Assembly: GCF_002303925.1 (NCBI RefSeq) | Contig: NZ_MRCS01000006.1 | Location: 94,941 to 158,940 of the forward strand | Source of the DNA: Pseudomonas sp. ACN8 | Lineage (GTDB): Bacteria; Pseudomonadota; Gammaproteobacteria; Pseudomonadales; Pseudomonadaceae | Length of the DNA stretch: 64,000 nt | Direction of reading: 5' to 3' | In this document: piece after piece, positions 36,880-45,926 of the stretch | Layout of the letters: each line of letters begins with the position of its first letter | How positions within the stretch are numbered: the stretch's first letter is position 1 | Translations under genes and position numbers: made by a program | The notes under the pieces: model-generated | The model's database searches: none | Seen by the model: the letters and a program-made list of their open reading frames with translations, nothing else | Told to the model about the DNA's origin: nothing

Positions 36880-37794
36880 ATGATTTCTACAACAGCACAG
36901 CGCCATGATGGGTTCGACCAGTGGATCCATCAGATCAACCAGATCTGTGGCGCCTTCAACGCACAACCCCTGGGCAGCGAATTTGCCGGGCGTATCCGCG
37001 AATACCAGAGCGATGCGCTCAAGCTCAGTTTCGTCGACGCGTGCCAGGCGCGGCTGTACCGTACGCCCCAGGAAGTCGCGGCGGGCGAGGGTGGCAAGTA
37101 TTTTGCGGTGTTCCAGCTCGACGGCACGGCGGGCATGGCCCAAGGCGACGACAAGGTCTTGCTGTCCCCCGGCGACATCACGCTGATCGATGCCGCGCGG
37201 CCCAGCGACTTCACCTACGGCGAAAACTCCCGGCAGTTGTCGCTGATCCTGCCGTATCAACTGGTCGAACAAACCCTGCGCTTCAATCAGGTCAAGTGCG
37301 GCCACCGGATTGCCGCGACCTCGCCCATTGCGATGCTCTCGCACCGGCTGATCCTTGATGCCACCCGCCAGCAGCACCTGACCCGCCAGGAAAGCGAAGC
37401 GACCCTGGAGGCGATTGTCAGCCTGCTGCGCCCGGCGATCAGCCAGACCGACGACTGCACCGATTCCCACGAGCGCATTTTCCGCAAGACGCTCACCTGC
37501 ATCGACGAAAACATTCGCTCCGAAGACCTGTGCCCGGAATGGCTGGCGCGGGAAGTCGGCATGTCCACCCGCGGCCTGTACCGCATGTTTGCCAAGAAGG
37601 GATTGGTGGTGGCGCGCTACATCAAGAACCGTCGCCTGGACCTGTGCGCCGAATCCCTGCGTCGGTCAGGCAGGGACGAGAAGTTGTCGGTGCTGGGGTA
37701 TTCGTGGGGGTTTTCCGATTCGAGCTACTTCTCCACCGCGTTCAAATCGCGCTTCGGCATTGCGCCGGGAGAGTATCGCAAGCGGTATGCCTGA
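36880..37794 (+). CDS. feaR: AraC-family activator FeaR
   Basis: This 304-residue regulator has an AraC-binding-like N-terminal domain (FVDACQARLYRTPQE, LLSPGDITLIDAARP) and two C-terminal HTHs (LAREVGMSTRGLYRMF and YSWGFSDSSYFSTAFKSRFG). It resembles FeaR, which activates amine oxidase genes in response to phenylethylamine or tyramine aldehyde products. It is convergent with tynA, 137 bp apart, which fits. The ATG at 36880 follows GTGAGGCC; a GTG at 36868 is possible. Confidence 0.9.
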   Translation: MISTTAQRHDGFDQWIHQINQICGAFNAQPLGSEFAGRIREYQSDALKLSFVDACQARLYRTPQEVAAGEGGKYFAVFQLDGTAGMAQGDDKVLLSPGDITLIDAARPSDFTYGENSRQLSLILPYQLVEQTLRFNQVKCGHRIAATSPIAMLSHRLILDATRQQHLTRQESEATLEAIVSLLRPAISQTDDCTDSHERIFRKTLTCIDENIRSEDLCPEWLAREVGMSTRGLYRMFAKKGLVVARYIKNRRLDLCAESLRRSGRDEKLSVLGYSWGFSDSSYFSTAFKSRFGIAPGEYRKRYA

Positions 37795-37809
37795 TCGGTT
37801 CCGGCCAAC

Positions 37810-37915
37810 CCTGTAGGAGCGAGCCTGCTCGCGAAGAACTCAAGGACACCGCGATTCTATTGAATTGGCGCGTTATCGTTGACGACCATCGCGAGCAGGC
37901 TCGCTCCTACAGGGT
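37810..37915. repeat. REP pair between feaR and tynA
   Basis: A plus arm CTGTAGGAGCGAGCCTGCTCGCGAAG and a minus arm CCATCGCGAGCAGGCTCGCTCCTACAG fill the space between the two convergent stop codons and may act as a shared end. Confidence 0.88.
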
Positions 37916-37931
37916 TTTGCGTTCGGCCTGG

Positions 37932-40220
37932 TTACTTCGGTGAGCTGAGATTCAAGGTCGGCGTTTCATCGAAGAAGTTCCAAGGCTTGAGCAGCACATG
38001 CACCCATTCGGTCGGCATGATCGGCCATTCCTCGGCACGGGCGATGTGGGTGGTGCCGGTGGTCAGCCAGACCACATCGTCGGTGTTCTCGATGGAGTGG
38101 TTGTCCTGGGTGAACTGCCCCAGGCCCGAGTCCTTATCCGAGCGGTTCGGGTACTTGCCTTCCGGGTATTTTTCTTCCGGGTTGTATTGCGTCACCCATA
38201 GCTGCTTGTCCATGAAACTCAGGCGGTGGTAGAGCCATTCGTCCTTGCCGAAGTTGGCGCCCTTGGCCACCGGGTGCGTGCCGCCGGCGTACGGAATCAG
38301 CTGATAGGAAACCGGGTTGCCGACCTTGTTCTCCTTGCTGGAGTTGGTCAGCAAACGCACGGTCGACGGGTCGAATTTCTGCGCCGCCTGTTGCTCGGTT
38401 GTGACGACTTTGGTTTCGGTCTGCATGGTGCTGGTGCGCGGGCCGCCACGGTCGTTCGGCAGCACCACCGGGTTCACTTCCACCAGCGAATTCTGCTCGC
38501 CGTCCACGTCCATGTCGAGGCGGAAGTTGTAGATGTGCTGGTGCGTGGTGCCGACGATGTTGTGGTCCAGCAGGGTGCCGTAGCGTGTGTCTTCCCTGGC
38601 GGTGTCTTCGTGCATGGTTTTCGATTTCACGCCCTTGACCGCTTCGATGCCGGTGGCGCCGGCGTCGATGCCGAGGGTGCCGTTCTGCTGGAAGACCCAG
38701 TCGAAGATGTAGTCGTAGTTGCCCACGGTACTGATCCAGCGCACCACCAGTTCACGACGCTCGGTGCTGAGGTTGGGCTGGCCCATTTCCTGGTGTTTGT
38801 ATTCCGGACCTGCGTAGCGCTCGAACACCGCCATGGCGCGCGGGATTGCCGTCGGTGCGCCGGTATAGTCGGCGATGGTGGCGTCCAGCAACACGGCGTT
38901 TTGCGGGGCGTCTTTGCCACGGGCAATCGGTGAAGTCAGGGTGCCCATGCCGTAGTCGCCGGAGTCGAGGTAGGCCTTGAAGTACCAGCCGATATCCGGG
39001 TCGCCGTAAGGCACGATCATGCCGCCCAGCGAACCTTCGTACATGATCTTGCGTTTCTTGCCCTTGTCGTCGTAGGTGACGGTGGACAGGACCGGCCCGA
39101 CTCGCGAGTCGAGTCGAACGTGGAAGTCCCAGTTCTGCCAGTGAATGCTGTTGCCGCTGATGGTGTAGTTCTTGCCCTCGGGCTCGATGATTTCCAGCGG
39201 TTTGACCGCCACGCCCTGGCGTCCGCGACCGTCATACGGCGTCGGCTTCATCGGTACCGGGATGAGCGCTTCGTCTTCGATCTTGATCAGTTTCTTCTGT
39301 TCCAGGTCGACAATCGCTACCAGGCCCTCGATCGGGTGCGCCCAGTAATTACCGTCACCGGTGTTGAGGTAGCTGACGATTTTCAGCAGGCGCTTGTCCT
39401 GAGCCAGGCCGTCCTTACCGTCGAAGTAGCCGACGGTCAGCGGCGTGGCCACGACTTTCTTCACGTCATTGATGCCGCGCTTGGCCAGGGCCTGGGCGTA
39501 CTCCGGGCTGGTTTCCACGGCGGTTTGCACCGTGGCGAAATCGTCCAGCAGGACCATGCCGTGGGCGCCTTCGATCGGCTTCCAGGACTTGAGTGCTTTG
39601 GTGTCGAGATCGACCAGCGCTTCGATCACGTGCTTGCCGTCGAGCACCACGATCGAGGCCTCACGCGGCTGGGCGACGTTCTGCCCGGTAAAGACGAAGT
39701 TCCACACCTGATCCTTCGGCGGCTCCTTGATCGAGACTTCGGTGAAGCGGAAACCGGGTTTGTAGTTTTCCGATTTCTTGACGATGTCCACGGCCGTGGT
39801 GATTTCGGCCGCGCTCAGGGGATTGAGCGGGTTGGGGCGGGTCTCGACGACGAAGGTCTTGTCCAGCCCGGATTGGAACACCTGGTTGATAAAGTCCTTG
39901 GACATGAACGCCGTATGGTCCTTGAACACCACCGGCACCGTCAGCTCGATACGCTTGCCGTTGAGCATCGCCACTTTGCTGTCGGGCTTGACCTTGAGGT
40001 AGACCCCGTCCTTGGCGATGGTGAACAGATTGGCGTAATCGTCCCATTTCACCGTGGCGCCAAATTCCTCAAGACCCGCTTGCAGCGGCACCATGTCGGC
40101 GTGACCGCCGTGGGCCTGGGCATTGCCCGCCCAGAAAGGCAGGCCGAAGGTGCTCAGGGTGATGGCCAGGGCGAGGCGGGCAAGCGGTGTTCTTTTGGGC
40201 GACGCTTTGGGGCTGAACAT
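37932..40220 (-). CDS. tynA: Copper-containing primary-amine oxidase TynA
   Basis: This 762-residue periplasmic enzyme oxidises phenylethylamine, tyramine and similar amines to aldehyde, ammonia and H2O2. A signal peptide ends near GNAQA-HGGH. The topaquinone tyrosine is Y502 in VGNYDYIFDW, and the copper ligands are H560 and H562 (HQH) and H741 (EWVHVLL). The 58-residue spacing from Y to HQH equals the E. coli enzyme. The product phenylacetaldehyde needs one dehydrogenase step to reach PAA; no feaB lies in the window. The gene is divergent from fecI. Confidence 0.95.
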   Translation of the reverse strand: MFSPKASPKRTPLARLALAITLSTFGLPFWAGNAQAHGGHADMVPLQAGLEEFGATVKWDDYANLFTIAKDGVYLKVKPDSKVAMLNGKRIELTVPVVFKDHTAFMSKDFINQVFQSGLDKTFVVETRPNPLNPLSAAEITTAVDIVKKSENYKPGFRFTEVSIKEPPKDQVWNFVFTGQNVAQPREASIVVLDGKHVIEALVDLDTKALKSWKPIEGAHGMVLLDDFATVQTAVETSPEYAQALAKRGINDVKKVVATPLTVGYFDGKDGLAQDKRLLKIVSYLNTGDGNYWAHPIEGLVAIVDLEQKKLIKIEDEALIPVPMKPTPYDGRGRQGVAVKPLEIIEPEGKNYTISGNSIHWQNWDFHVRLDSRVGPVLSTVTYDDKGKKRKIMYEGSLGGMIVPYGDPDIGWYFKAYLDSGDYGMGTLTSPIARGKDAPQNAVLLDATIADYTGAPTAIPRAMAVFERYAGPEYKHQEMGQPNLSTERRELVVRWISTVGNYDYIFDWVFQQNGTLGIDAGATGIEAVKGVKSKTMHEDTAREDTRYGTLLDHNIVGTTHQHIYNFRLDMDVDGEQNSLVEVNPVVLPNDRGGPRTSTMQTETKVVTTEQQAAQKFDPSTVRLLTNSSKENKVGNPVSYQLIPYAGGTHPVAKGANFGKDEWLYHRLSFMDKQLWVTQYNPEEKYPEGKYPNRSDKDSGLGQFTQDNHSIENTDDVVWLTTGTTHIARAEEWPIMPTEWVHVLLKPWNFFDETPTLNLSSPK

Positions 40221-40406
40221 GGGTGAATTCCTGGGGAAAAGCCGGGTACGGGCACTCCTGCACTTTGTTACAACCCGTCAATGGATGCTTTTGAATGCCT
40301 GCCAGATTTCTTGGGTTCCGTGCCGCGATCCAGCTTTCCTGACGGAAGGCACATTGGCAAGCGGACAAAGTGCTCGTTCATTGGAGCGCAGTCATTGCTT
40401 CAAGTT

Positions 40407-40425
40407 AATAGGAAGCATTACTATT
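40407..40425. promoter_or_regulatory. Candidate Fur box before fecI
   Basis: A 19-bp element AATAGGAAGCATTACTATT has perfect 5-bp ends (AATAG/CTATT) and lies 28 bp upstream of the fecI start. Its match to the Fur consensus is only about 10 of 19, so this is a candidate chosen by position and symmetry. The rest of 40221-40452 also contains the tynA promoter. Confidence 0.4.
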
Positions 40426-40452
40426 CACGCCCCGTCTCCACAGCACACCGCA

Positions 40453-40953
40453 ATGACCTTCAAGCTGCCCCGCAGACACGGCTTTTTCGAGCATTACGAA
40501 GAGTTGGTTGGTACCTGGACCCGTCGCCTGAGGAATCGTCAGCAGGCCGAGGACCTGGCCCACGACACCTTCGTGCGGGTGCTTGAGTCCGATTCGGCGG
40601 TGGTGCAACAGCCCCGGGCGTATTTGCACCAGACCGCGCGCAACATTGCCGTGGACGGTTATCGGCGTGAGGACCGGCGGGGCGCCATGGAGTCCGAGGC
40701 GATTGATCTCAGTGAGTCGCCGACCGGCGACCCGGAGCATTTCATGCACGCGATCCAGCTGGCTGATTCCATCGAACGGGCACTCACCGAGCTGCCGGTC
40801 AACTGCCGCAAGGTGTTTGTCTGGCAGAAAATCGAGGGCCTGACCCAGGCCGAAATCGCCGAACGCCTGGGGCTGTCCAAGAACATGGTGGAAAAGTATA
40901 TGATCCGCACGCTTCGGCACCTGCGTGATCGCCTGGACGGGTTGCAGTCATGA
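40453..40953 (+). CDS. fecI: FecI-like ECF sigma factor
   Basis: This 166-residue ECF sigma factor has region 2 (QQAEDLAHDTFVRVLES, PRAYLHQTARNIAVDGYRR) and region 4 (LPVNCRKVFVWQKIEGLTQAEIAERLGLSKNMV, ends shown). It should transcribe the following receptor gene when released by FecR. The start at 40453 is preceded by CAGCACACCGCA with no clear ribosome site. It is followed 40 bp later by fecR. Confidence 0.93.
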   Translation: MTFKLPRRHGFFEHYEELVGTWTRRLRNRQQAEDLAHDTFVRVLESDSAVVQQPRAYLHQTARNIAVDGYRREDRRGAMESEAIDLSESPTGDPEHFMHAIQLADSIERALTELPVNCRKVFVWQKIEGLTQAEIAERLGLSKNMVEKYMIRTLRHLRDRLDGLQS

Positions 40954-40993
40954 CCGGCCGCGCCTTCTCCTCCCCAGCCAAACAGGAACTTCC

Positions 40994-41977
40994 ATGATGG
41001 ATACTCGTGATTGCGCGTGCGGGCAAACAGCGGTTCGCGATGACGCGGCGCAGTGGTTTGTGCGTTTGCAGGAGCCTGTTGCGGATGTCGAAGTGCGGCG
41101 CCGGTTTCAGCTCTGGCTGGACCAGCACCCCCAGCACCGAAGCGAATTCGAAGTACTCCAGGGCTTGTGGAGCGCCGCCGACCTGGTGCCGGCGACGCGT
41201 TTGCGGGCCCTGTGTGAAACCCCGCCAGCCCTGAAAAAGCCTCGCCCGATGTTGCGTTACGCAGTGGCCGCCAGCGTGCTGGCCGTGGCGCTCGGCCTGG
41301 GTTTGTTCAGCGGCCTGAATCATCCGGCGCCTTACACGGCCGAGTTTTCAACGTCCCTGAATGAGCGACGCCAAGTGGCGTTGCCCGATGGCTCGGTGGT
41401 CGATCTGGACAGTCGCAGCCGGATCCAGGTGCGCTTTGAAAAGGGTCTGCGCAACGTTGAGCTGAGCGAAGGCGAAGCGATGTTCAGTGTCGAGCACGAC
41501 ACCAGCCGACCATTCGTGGTCGCGGCGGGCAGCGGCAAGGTCACGGTCACCGGCACCCGATTCGATGTACGCCATGGCGCCAGCGAAACCCGGGTGGTGG
41601 TGGAGCAGGGTACCGTCAAGGTTCAAGGGCGCGATGCCGGCGATAACGATTTCATCAATCTGACGGCAGGCCTTGGCACCCACGTCGATGCCCGGGGCAA
41701 AGTTGCCGCCGCCTATGCCGTCAACCCGACGGAAATGACTGCCTGGCGCAATGGCAAACTGGTGTTCAACAACGCCAGCCTCACCGATGTCGCCGAGCAG
41801 GTCTCGCGCTATCGCGAGAAGCCGCTCAAGGTCGCCAACGCAGCAGTGGGCGATCTGCGCCTGACCAGCGTGTTCAAATCCGACAATACCGACGCACTGC
41901 TCAAGGCCTTGCCGAGCATCCTGCCGGTGGCCGTGCGTACCCTTGGCGATGGCAGCCAGGAAATAATCTCAAAATAA
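40994..41977 (+). CDS. fecR: FecR-like transmembrane sigma regulator
   Basis: This 327-residue protein has an N-terminal DUF4880 region (DDAAQWFVRLQEP, HPQHRSEFEVLQGLW), a membrane segment at about 95-115 (VAASVLAVALGLGLFSGL), and a periplasmic FecR domain (VALPDGSVVDLDSRSRIQV, FVVAAGSGKVTVTGTRFDV). It carries the receptor signal across the inner membrane to the sigma factor. Its C-terminal secretin-like region (LTDVAEQVSRYREKPLKV) should contact the receptor N-domain. The start at 40994 follows AACAGGAAC. Confidence 0.93.
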   Translation: MMDTRDCACGQTAVRDDAAQWFVRLQEPVADVEVRRRFQLWLDQHPQHRSEFEVLQGLWSAADLVPATRLRALCETPPALKKPRPMLRYAVAASVLAVALGLGLFSGLNHPAPYTAEFSTSLNERRQVALPDGSVVDLDSRSRIQVRFEKGLRNVELSEGEAMFSVEHDTSRPFVVAAGSGKVTVTGTRFDVRHGASETRVVVEQGTVKVQGRDAGDNDFINLTAGLGTHVDARGKVAAAYAVNPTEMTAWRNGKLVFNNASLTDVAEQVSRYREKPLKVANAAVGDLRLTSVFKSDNTDALLKALPSILPVAVRTLGDGSQEIISK

Positions 41978-42075
41978 AATTCAGGTTTTTTTCGAGTTCA
42001 TCGTCTTCCTGTTCAACTGCAACTGGTTTGCATTAACAAGCGCACACTCTTGCGATCCACAGGATTACGTTCGAC

Positions 42076-44499
42076 GTGAAAAACTCCACCGCTAAAAACA
42101 ACAAACTCCCCTGGTTGCCGCTGGCCCTCGCGCTGGCGGTCAATATTGCGTTGCCCCAGGCCTTCGCCGCCGACGGCATCCGCATTGCGGCGCAACCCTT
42201 GGGAGAAGCCCTGAGCCAATTGGGCCAGCAAACCTCGCTTCAGGTGTTCTTCAGCCCTGAACTGGTTGCCGGCAAGCAGGCCCCGGCGGTGGATGGCAAC
42301 CTTTCCCCGGAAGACGCGCTGCGCCAGTTGCTGCAAGGCAGCGGCCTGCAATACCAGATCGATGAAGGTTCGGTGACGTTGATGCCGGCACCGACTTCGG
42401 CGGCCAACGGCCCGCTGGAGCTGGGCGTGACGGACATCAAGGTGGTCGGCGACTGGCTCGGCGACGCCGATGCCGCCGTGGTGCAGAACCACCCCGGCGC
42501 ACGCACCGTGGTCCGCCGCGAAGCCATGGTCGAGCAGGGCGCGATGAACGTCGGCGACGTACTTAAACGTGTCCCGGGCGTGCAAGTCCAAGACGCCAAC
42601 GGCACCGGTGGCAGCGATATTTCCCTGAACGTCGGCGTACGCGGTCTGACTTCGCGCCTGTCGCCTCGCTCCACCGTGCTGATCGACGGCATCCCGGCGG
42701 CGTTCGCGCCTTACGGTCAGCCGCAACTGTCCATGGCGCCGATTTCCTCCGGCAACCTCGACAGCATCGACGTGGTACGCGGTGCCGGCTCCGTACGCTA
42801 CGGACCACAAAACGTGGGCGGCGTGATCAACTTCGTGACCCGCGCGATCCCGGAAAAAGCCTCGGCGGAAATCGGCACCACCCTGGAAACCTCGCAGCAC
42901 GGTGGCTGGAAGCACATCGACACCGCGTTCATGGGCGGCACCGCCGACAACGGCATGGGTGTGGCGCTGTTGTACTCCGGCGTGAACGGCAACGGTTACC
43001 GTGAAAGCAACAACGGCAACGACATCGACGACGTGATCCTCAAGACCCATTGGGCGCCCACCGATGTCGACGATTTCAGCCTCAACTTCCACTACTACGA
43101 CGCCAAGGCCGACATGCCCGGCGGCCTGACCCAGGCGCAGTACGACGCCGACCCGTTCCAGTCCGTGCGCGACCACGACAACTTCAGTGGCCGCCGCAAG
43201 GATGTGTCGTTCAAGTGGGTGCGGCAGATCGACGATCGCACCCAGGCCGAAGTGCTGACCTACTACACCGACAGTTTCCGTGGCAGCACCATTGCCTCGC
43301 GGGATCTGAAGACACTCAATTCCTATCCGCGCAGCTACTACACCTACGGTATCGAACCACGGGTGTCCCATGTGTTTGATGTGGGCCCGACCACCCAGGA
43401 AGTCAGCGTCGGTTATCGTTACTTGAAAGAGGCCATGCACGAAGAGGCCAGTCGTGTGGCGCTGGTCAACAACGAGCCAGTCGTGCGTCCGGGAGCGGAC
43501 GGCCATGTCTATCAGGACCGCACCGGTGGCACCGAGGCCAATTCGGTCTACGTCGACAACAAGATCGACGTCGGCAACTGGACCGTCACCCCGGGCATTC
43601 GCTTCGAGCACATCAGCACCGATTGGCACGATCGCCCGGTGCTCGATACCGCCGGTAAACGGGTGCCGGAGAAAAAACGCAGCATCGAAAGCAACGAGCC
43701 GCTGCCGGCCCTGAGCGTGATGTATCACCTGTCCGATGCCTGGAAATTGTTCGCCAACTACGAAACCTCGTTCGGCGCGCTGCAGTATTTCCAGCTGGGG
43801 CAGGGCGGTATCGGTAATGAGCCCGCCAACGGCCTGGAGCCGGAAAAGGCCAAGACCTACGAGATCGGCACGCGCTACAACGATGACGTGTGGGGCGGCG
43901 AAGTGACGCTGTTCTACATCGACTTCGACGACGAATTGCAATACATCAGCAATGACGTGGGCTGGACCAACCTCGGCGCGACCAAGCACCAGGGTATCGA
44001 AGCCTCGGTGCATTACGACATGGCTGCGCTGAACCCGCTGCTGGACGGCCTGACCGCCAACGCCGGTTTCACCTACACCCGCGCCACCTACGAAGGCGAG
44101 ATCCCGGGCTTCAAGGGCCGTGACCTGCCGTTCTACTCCCGCCAGGTTGCCACCGCCGGCCTGCGTTACGACGTCAACCGCTGGACTTACAACCTCGATG
44201 CGTTCGCCCAGTCCAAGCAGCGTTCGCCGGGCACCGGCGTGAACGCCGATGGCAGCTTCAACGGCAACTACATCACCGAAGGCAGCGCTGACGGCCAGTT
44301 CGGTGATATCCCGGGTTACGTGCTCTGGGACGCACGTGCCGGCTATGACTTCGGTCCGCAGGTGTCAAACCTGAAACTGGGGGCGGGGGTGAAGAACATC
44401 TTCGACAAGCAGTACTTCACCCGTTCCAGCGACAACAACTCGGGGATGTACGTCGGTGCGCCGCGCACGTTCTTCGTGCAGGCCAGTGTCGGGTTCTGA
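42076..44499 (+). CDS. fecA: FecA-type TonB-dependent ferric siderophore receptor
   Basis: This 807-residue outer membrane receptor starts with GTG and has a signal peptide ending at QAFA-ADG. An STN signalling domain follows at about 35-110, then the plug (RSTVLIDGIPAAFAPYGQPQ) and a 22-strand barrel ending in F. Segments such as VVGDWLGDA, the YGQPQLS plug and GVKNIFDKQYFTRS closely resemble E. coli FecA, the ferric citrate receptor. The STN domain plus fecIR upstream makes this a surface-signalling cassette. The ligand is ferric citrate by similarity; a related carboxylate is possible. No fecBCDE transport genes follow. Confidence 0.93.
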   Translation: MKNSTAKNNKLPWLPLALALAVNIALPQAFAADGIRIAAQPLGEALSQLGQQTSLQVFFSPELVAGKQAPAVDGNLSPEDALRQLLQGSGLQYQIDEGSVTLMPAPTSAANGPLELGVTDIKVVGDWLGDADAAVVQNHPGARTVVRREAMVEQGAMNVGDVLKRVPGVQVQDANGTGGSDISLNVGVRGLTSRLSPRSTVLIDGIPAAFAPYGQPQLSMAPISSGNLDSIDVVRGAGSVRYGPQNVGGVINFVTRAIPEKASAEIGTTLETSQHGGWKHIDTAFMGGTADNGMGVALLYSGVNGNGYRESNNGNDIDDVILKTHWAPTDVDDFSLNFHYYDAKADMPGGLTQAQYDADPFQSVRDHDNFSGRRKDVSFKWVRQIDDRTQAEVLTYYTDSFRGSTIASRDLKTLNSYPRSYYTYGIEPRVSHVFDVGPTTQEVSVGYRYLKEAMHEEASRVALVNNEPVVRPGADGHVYQDRTGGTEANSVYVDNKIDVGNWTVTPGIRFEHISTDWHDRPVLDTAGKRVPEKKRSIESNEPLPALSVMYHLSDAWKLFANYETSFGALQYFQLGQGGIGNEPANGLEPEKAKTYEIGTRYNDDVWGGEVTLFYIDFDDELQYISNDVGWTNLGATKHQGIEASVHYDMAALNPLLDGLTANAGFTYTRATYEGEIPGFKGRDLPFYSRQVATAGLRYDVNRWTYNLDAFAQSKQRSPGTGVNADGSFNGNYITEGSADGQFGDIPGYVLWDARAGYDFGPQVSNLKLGAGVKNIFDKQYFTRSSDNNSGMYVGAPRTFFVQASVGF

Positions 44500-44515
44500 C
44501 AGACCGAGTGGACCC

Positions 44516-44605
44516 CATCGCGAGCAGGCTCCCACAGTAGATCTTCTGTGCACACAAAATTTGTGAGCGACACAGATCCAATGTGGGAGCGAGCCTGCTC
44601 GGGAA
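44516..44605. repeat. REP pair, left arm with internal deletion
   Basis: The minus arm reads CATCGCGAGCAGGCTCCCACAG and lacks the CGCT found elsewhere. The plus arm is TGTGGGAGCGAGCCTGCTCGGGA. The region is the gap between fecA and the convergent MFS gene. Confidence 0.8.
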
Positions 44606-44610
44606 GCTTT

Positions 44611-45762
44611 TCAGACCTTCAACACTCTCCCGCCAACGGCCACCGCCACCAGCAACAACGCCATCAAGGCAAAGGCAAAGCTCAAGCTGCTGCCATGGGC
44701 GACGAAGCCGATGACGGCGGGGCCTGCCAGGATGCCCGCATACCCCAGGGTGGTAATGGCCGGCACGGCGATGCTTTCGGGCATGACCGTCTGCTTGCCG
44801 ACGGCGGTGTACAGCACCGGAACAATGTTCGAGCAACCGCCCCCCAGCAGCGCATAACCCACCAGCGCCGCCTCCCAGCTCGGTGCGAACGTCGCCAGAA
44901 ACAGTCCTGAAGCGGCTGTCAGCCCGCCGAACACAATCACCCGCGTCGCGCCCAGGCGTCGCACGATTTTGTCGCCGGTCAAACGCCCGGCCGTCATGGT
45001 CAGGGCAAACGCCGCATAACCAAGCCCGGCATACGCCGTGTCGATGCCACGTTCCTGCGTCAGGAACACCGCGCTCCAGTCCAGTGCCGCGCCTTCGGCG
45101 AGGAACACGATGAAGCACATGCCGCCGATGAACAGGACGATGCCGTGGGGCACCGCAAAGGCCGGCCCCGAACTCTCGCTGCCGTAGGGCAATAGATGCG
45201 GCACGGCCTTGGCCAGCGCGATCAGCAGCAACACGATCACCACCAGCGTGGCTCCCAGGGGTGAAATCCCCAGGCCAAGCAAGCCGCTGACACCCGCTGC
45301 ACCGACAATCCCGCCCAGGCTGAACAGGCCATGAAAACCCGACATCATGTTTTTGCCGCTGGCGCGCTCGACGATCACCGCTTGCAGGTTGACCGTCGAA
45401 TCCACGGTGCCGAGCCCCGCGCCGAACATGAACAACGCGGCGATCAGCGCCGGAATCGACGACACCGTCGCCAGCAGCGGCAAGGCGACACAGATCAGCA
45501 GGGTTCCGCCGGTCGTCACCCGTCGGCAGCCGAAACGTGTGGACAGGATCCCGGCCAACGGCATCGCCAGGATCGAACCCACCCCCAGGCACAGCAGCAA
45601 CAAACCCAGGGTGCCTTCATCCAGTCCGGCCCGGGCCTTGGCATAGGGCACGAGCGGCGCCCATGCGGCGATGCCCGCTCCGGCGATGAAAAAACCGATG
45701 CGCGTGGACATCTGTTCCAGGCGGCCGGGAACGAAGGTGGTCTGGCTGTTGAGGCTGGTCAT
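44611..45762 (-). CDS. MFS transporter
   Basis: This 383-residue protein has about 12 hydrophobic segments. Motif-A-like GILSTRFGCRRV lies between helices 2 and 3, and similar sequence (GRLTGDKIVRRLGA) in the second half. It resembles small sugar/drug MFS proteins of the FucP/YbjJ-like group. The substrate is unknown. The start at 45762 (MTSLNSQTT) follows AAGGATTATT; the frame is open upstream. No regulator is adjacent. Confidence 0.88.
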   Translation of the reverse strand: MTSLNSQTTFVPGRLEQMSTRIGFFIAGAGIAAWAPLVPYAKARAGLDEGTLGLLLLCLGVGSILAMPLAGILSTRFGCRRVTTGGTLLICVALPLLATVSSIPALIAALFMFGAGLGTVDSTVNLQAVIVERASGKNMMSGFHGLFSLGGIVGAAGVSGLLGLGISPLGATLVVIVLLLIALAKAVPHLLPYGSESSGPAFAVPHGIVLFIGGMCFIVFLAEGAALDWSAVFLTQERGIDTAYAGLGYAAFALTMTAGRLTGDKIVRRLGATRVIVFGGLTAASGLFLATFAPSWEAALVGYALLGGGCSNIVPVLYTAVGKQTVMPESIAVPAITTLGYAGILAGPAVIGFVAHGSSLSFAFALMALLLVAVAVGGRVLKV

Positions 45763-45926
45763 AATAATCCTTGGCAAAAAGCGTCGCGTCCTCAACGGAC
45801 AGTGATCGGCCTGTGAGGGTTCGATCAGTGCCCGGAAAGTTTACGGTCAAACAGAGCGACATCGTTGCACAGCGCCGCTGCTTTTCGCGATATGTTGAGC
45901 CATTTCAATGACACACGGAGGGCGCC

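Noticed and set aside
42013..44013. 666-codon open frame opposite fecA
   Set aside because: fecA has signal peptide, plug and barrel features along its length; the opposite frame has none.
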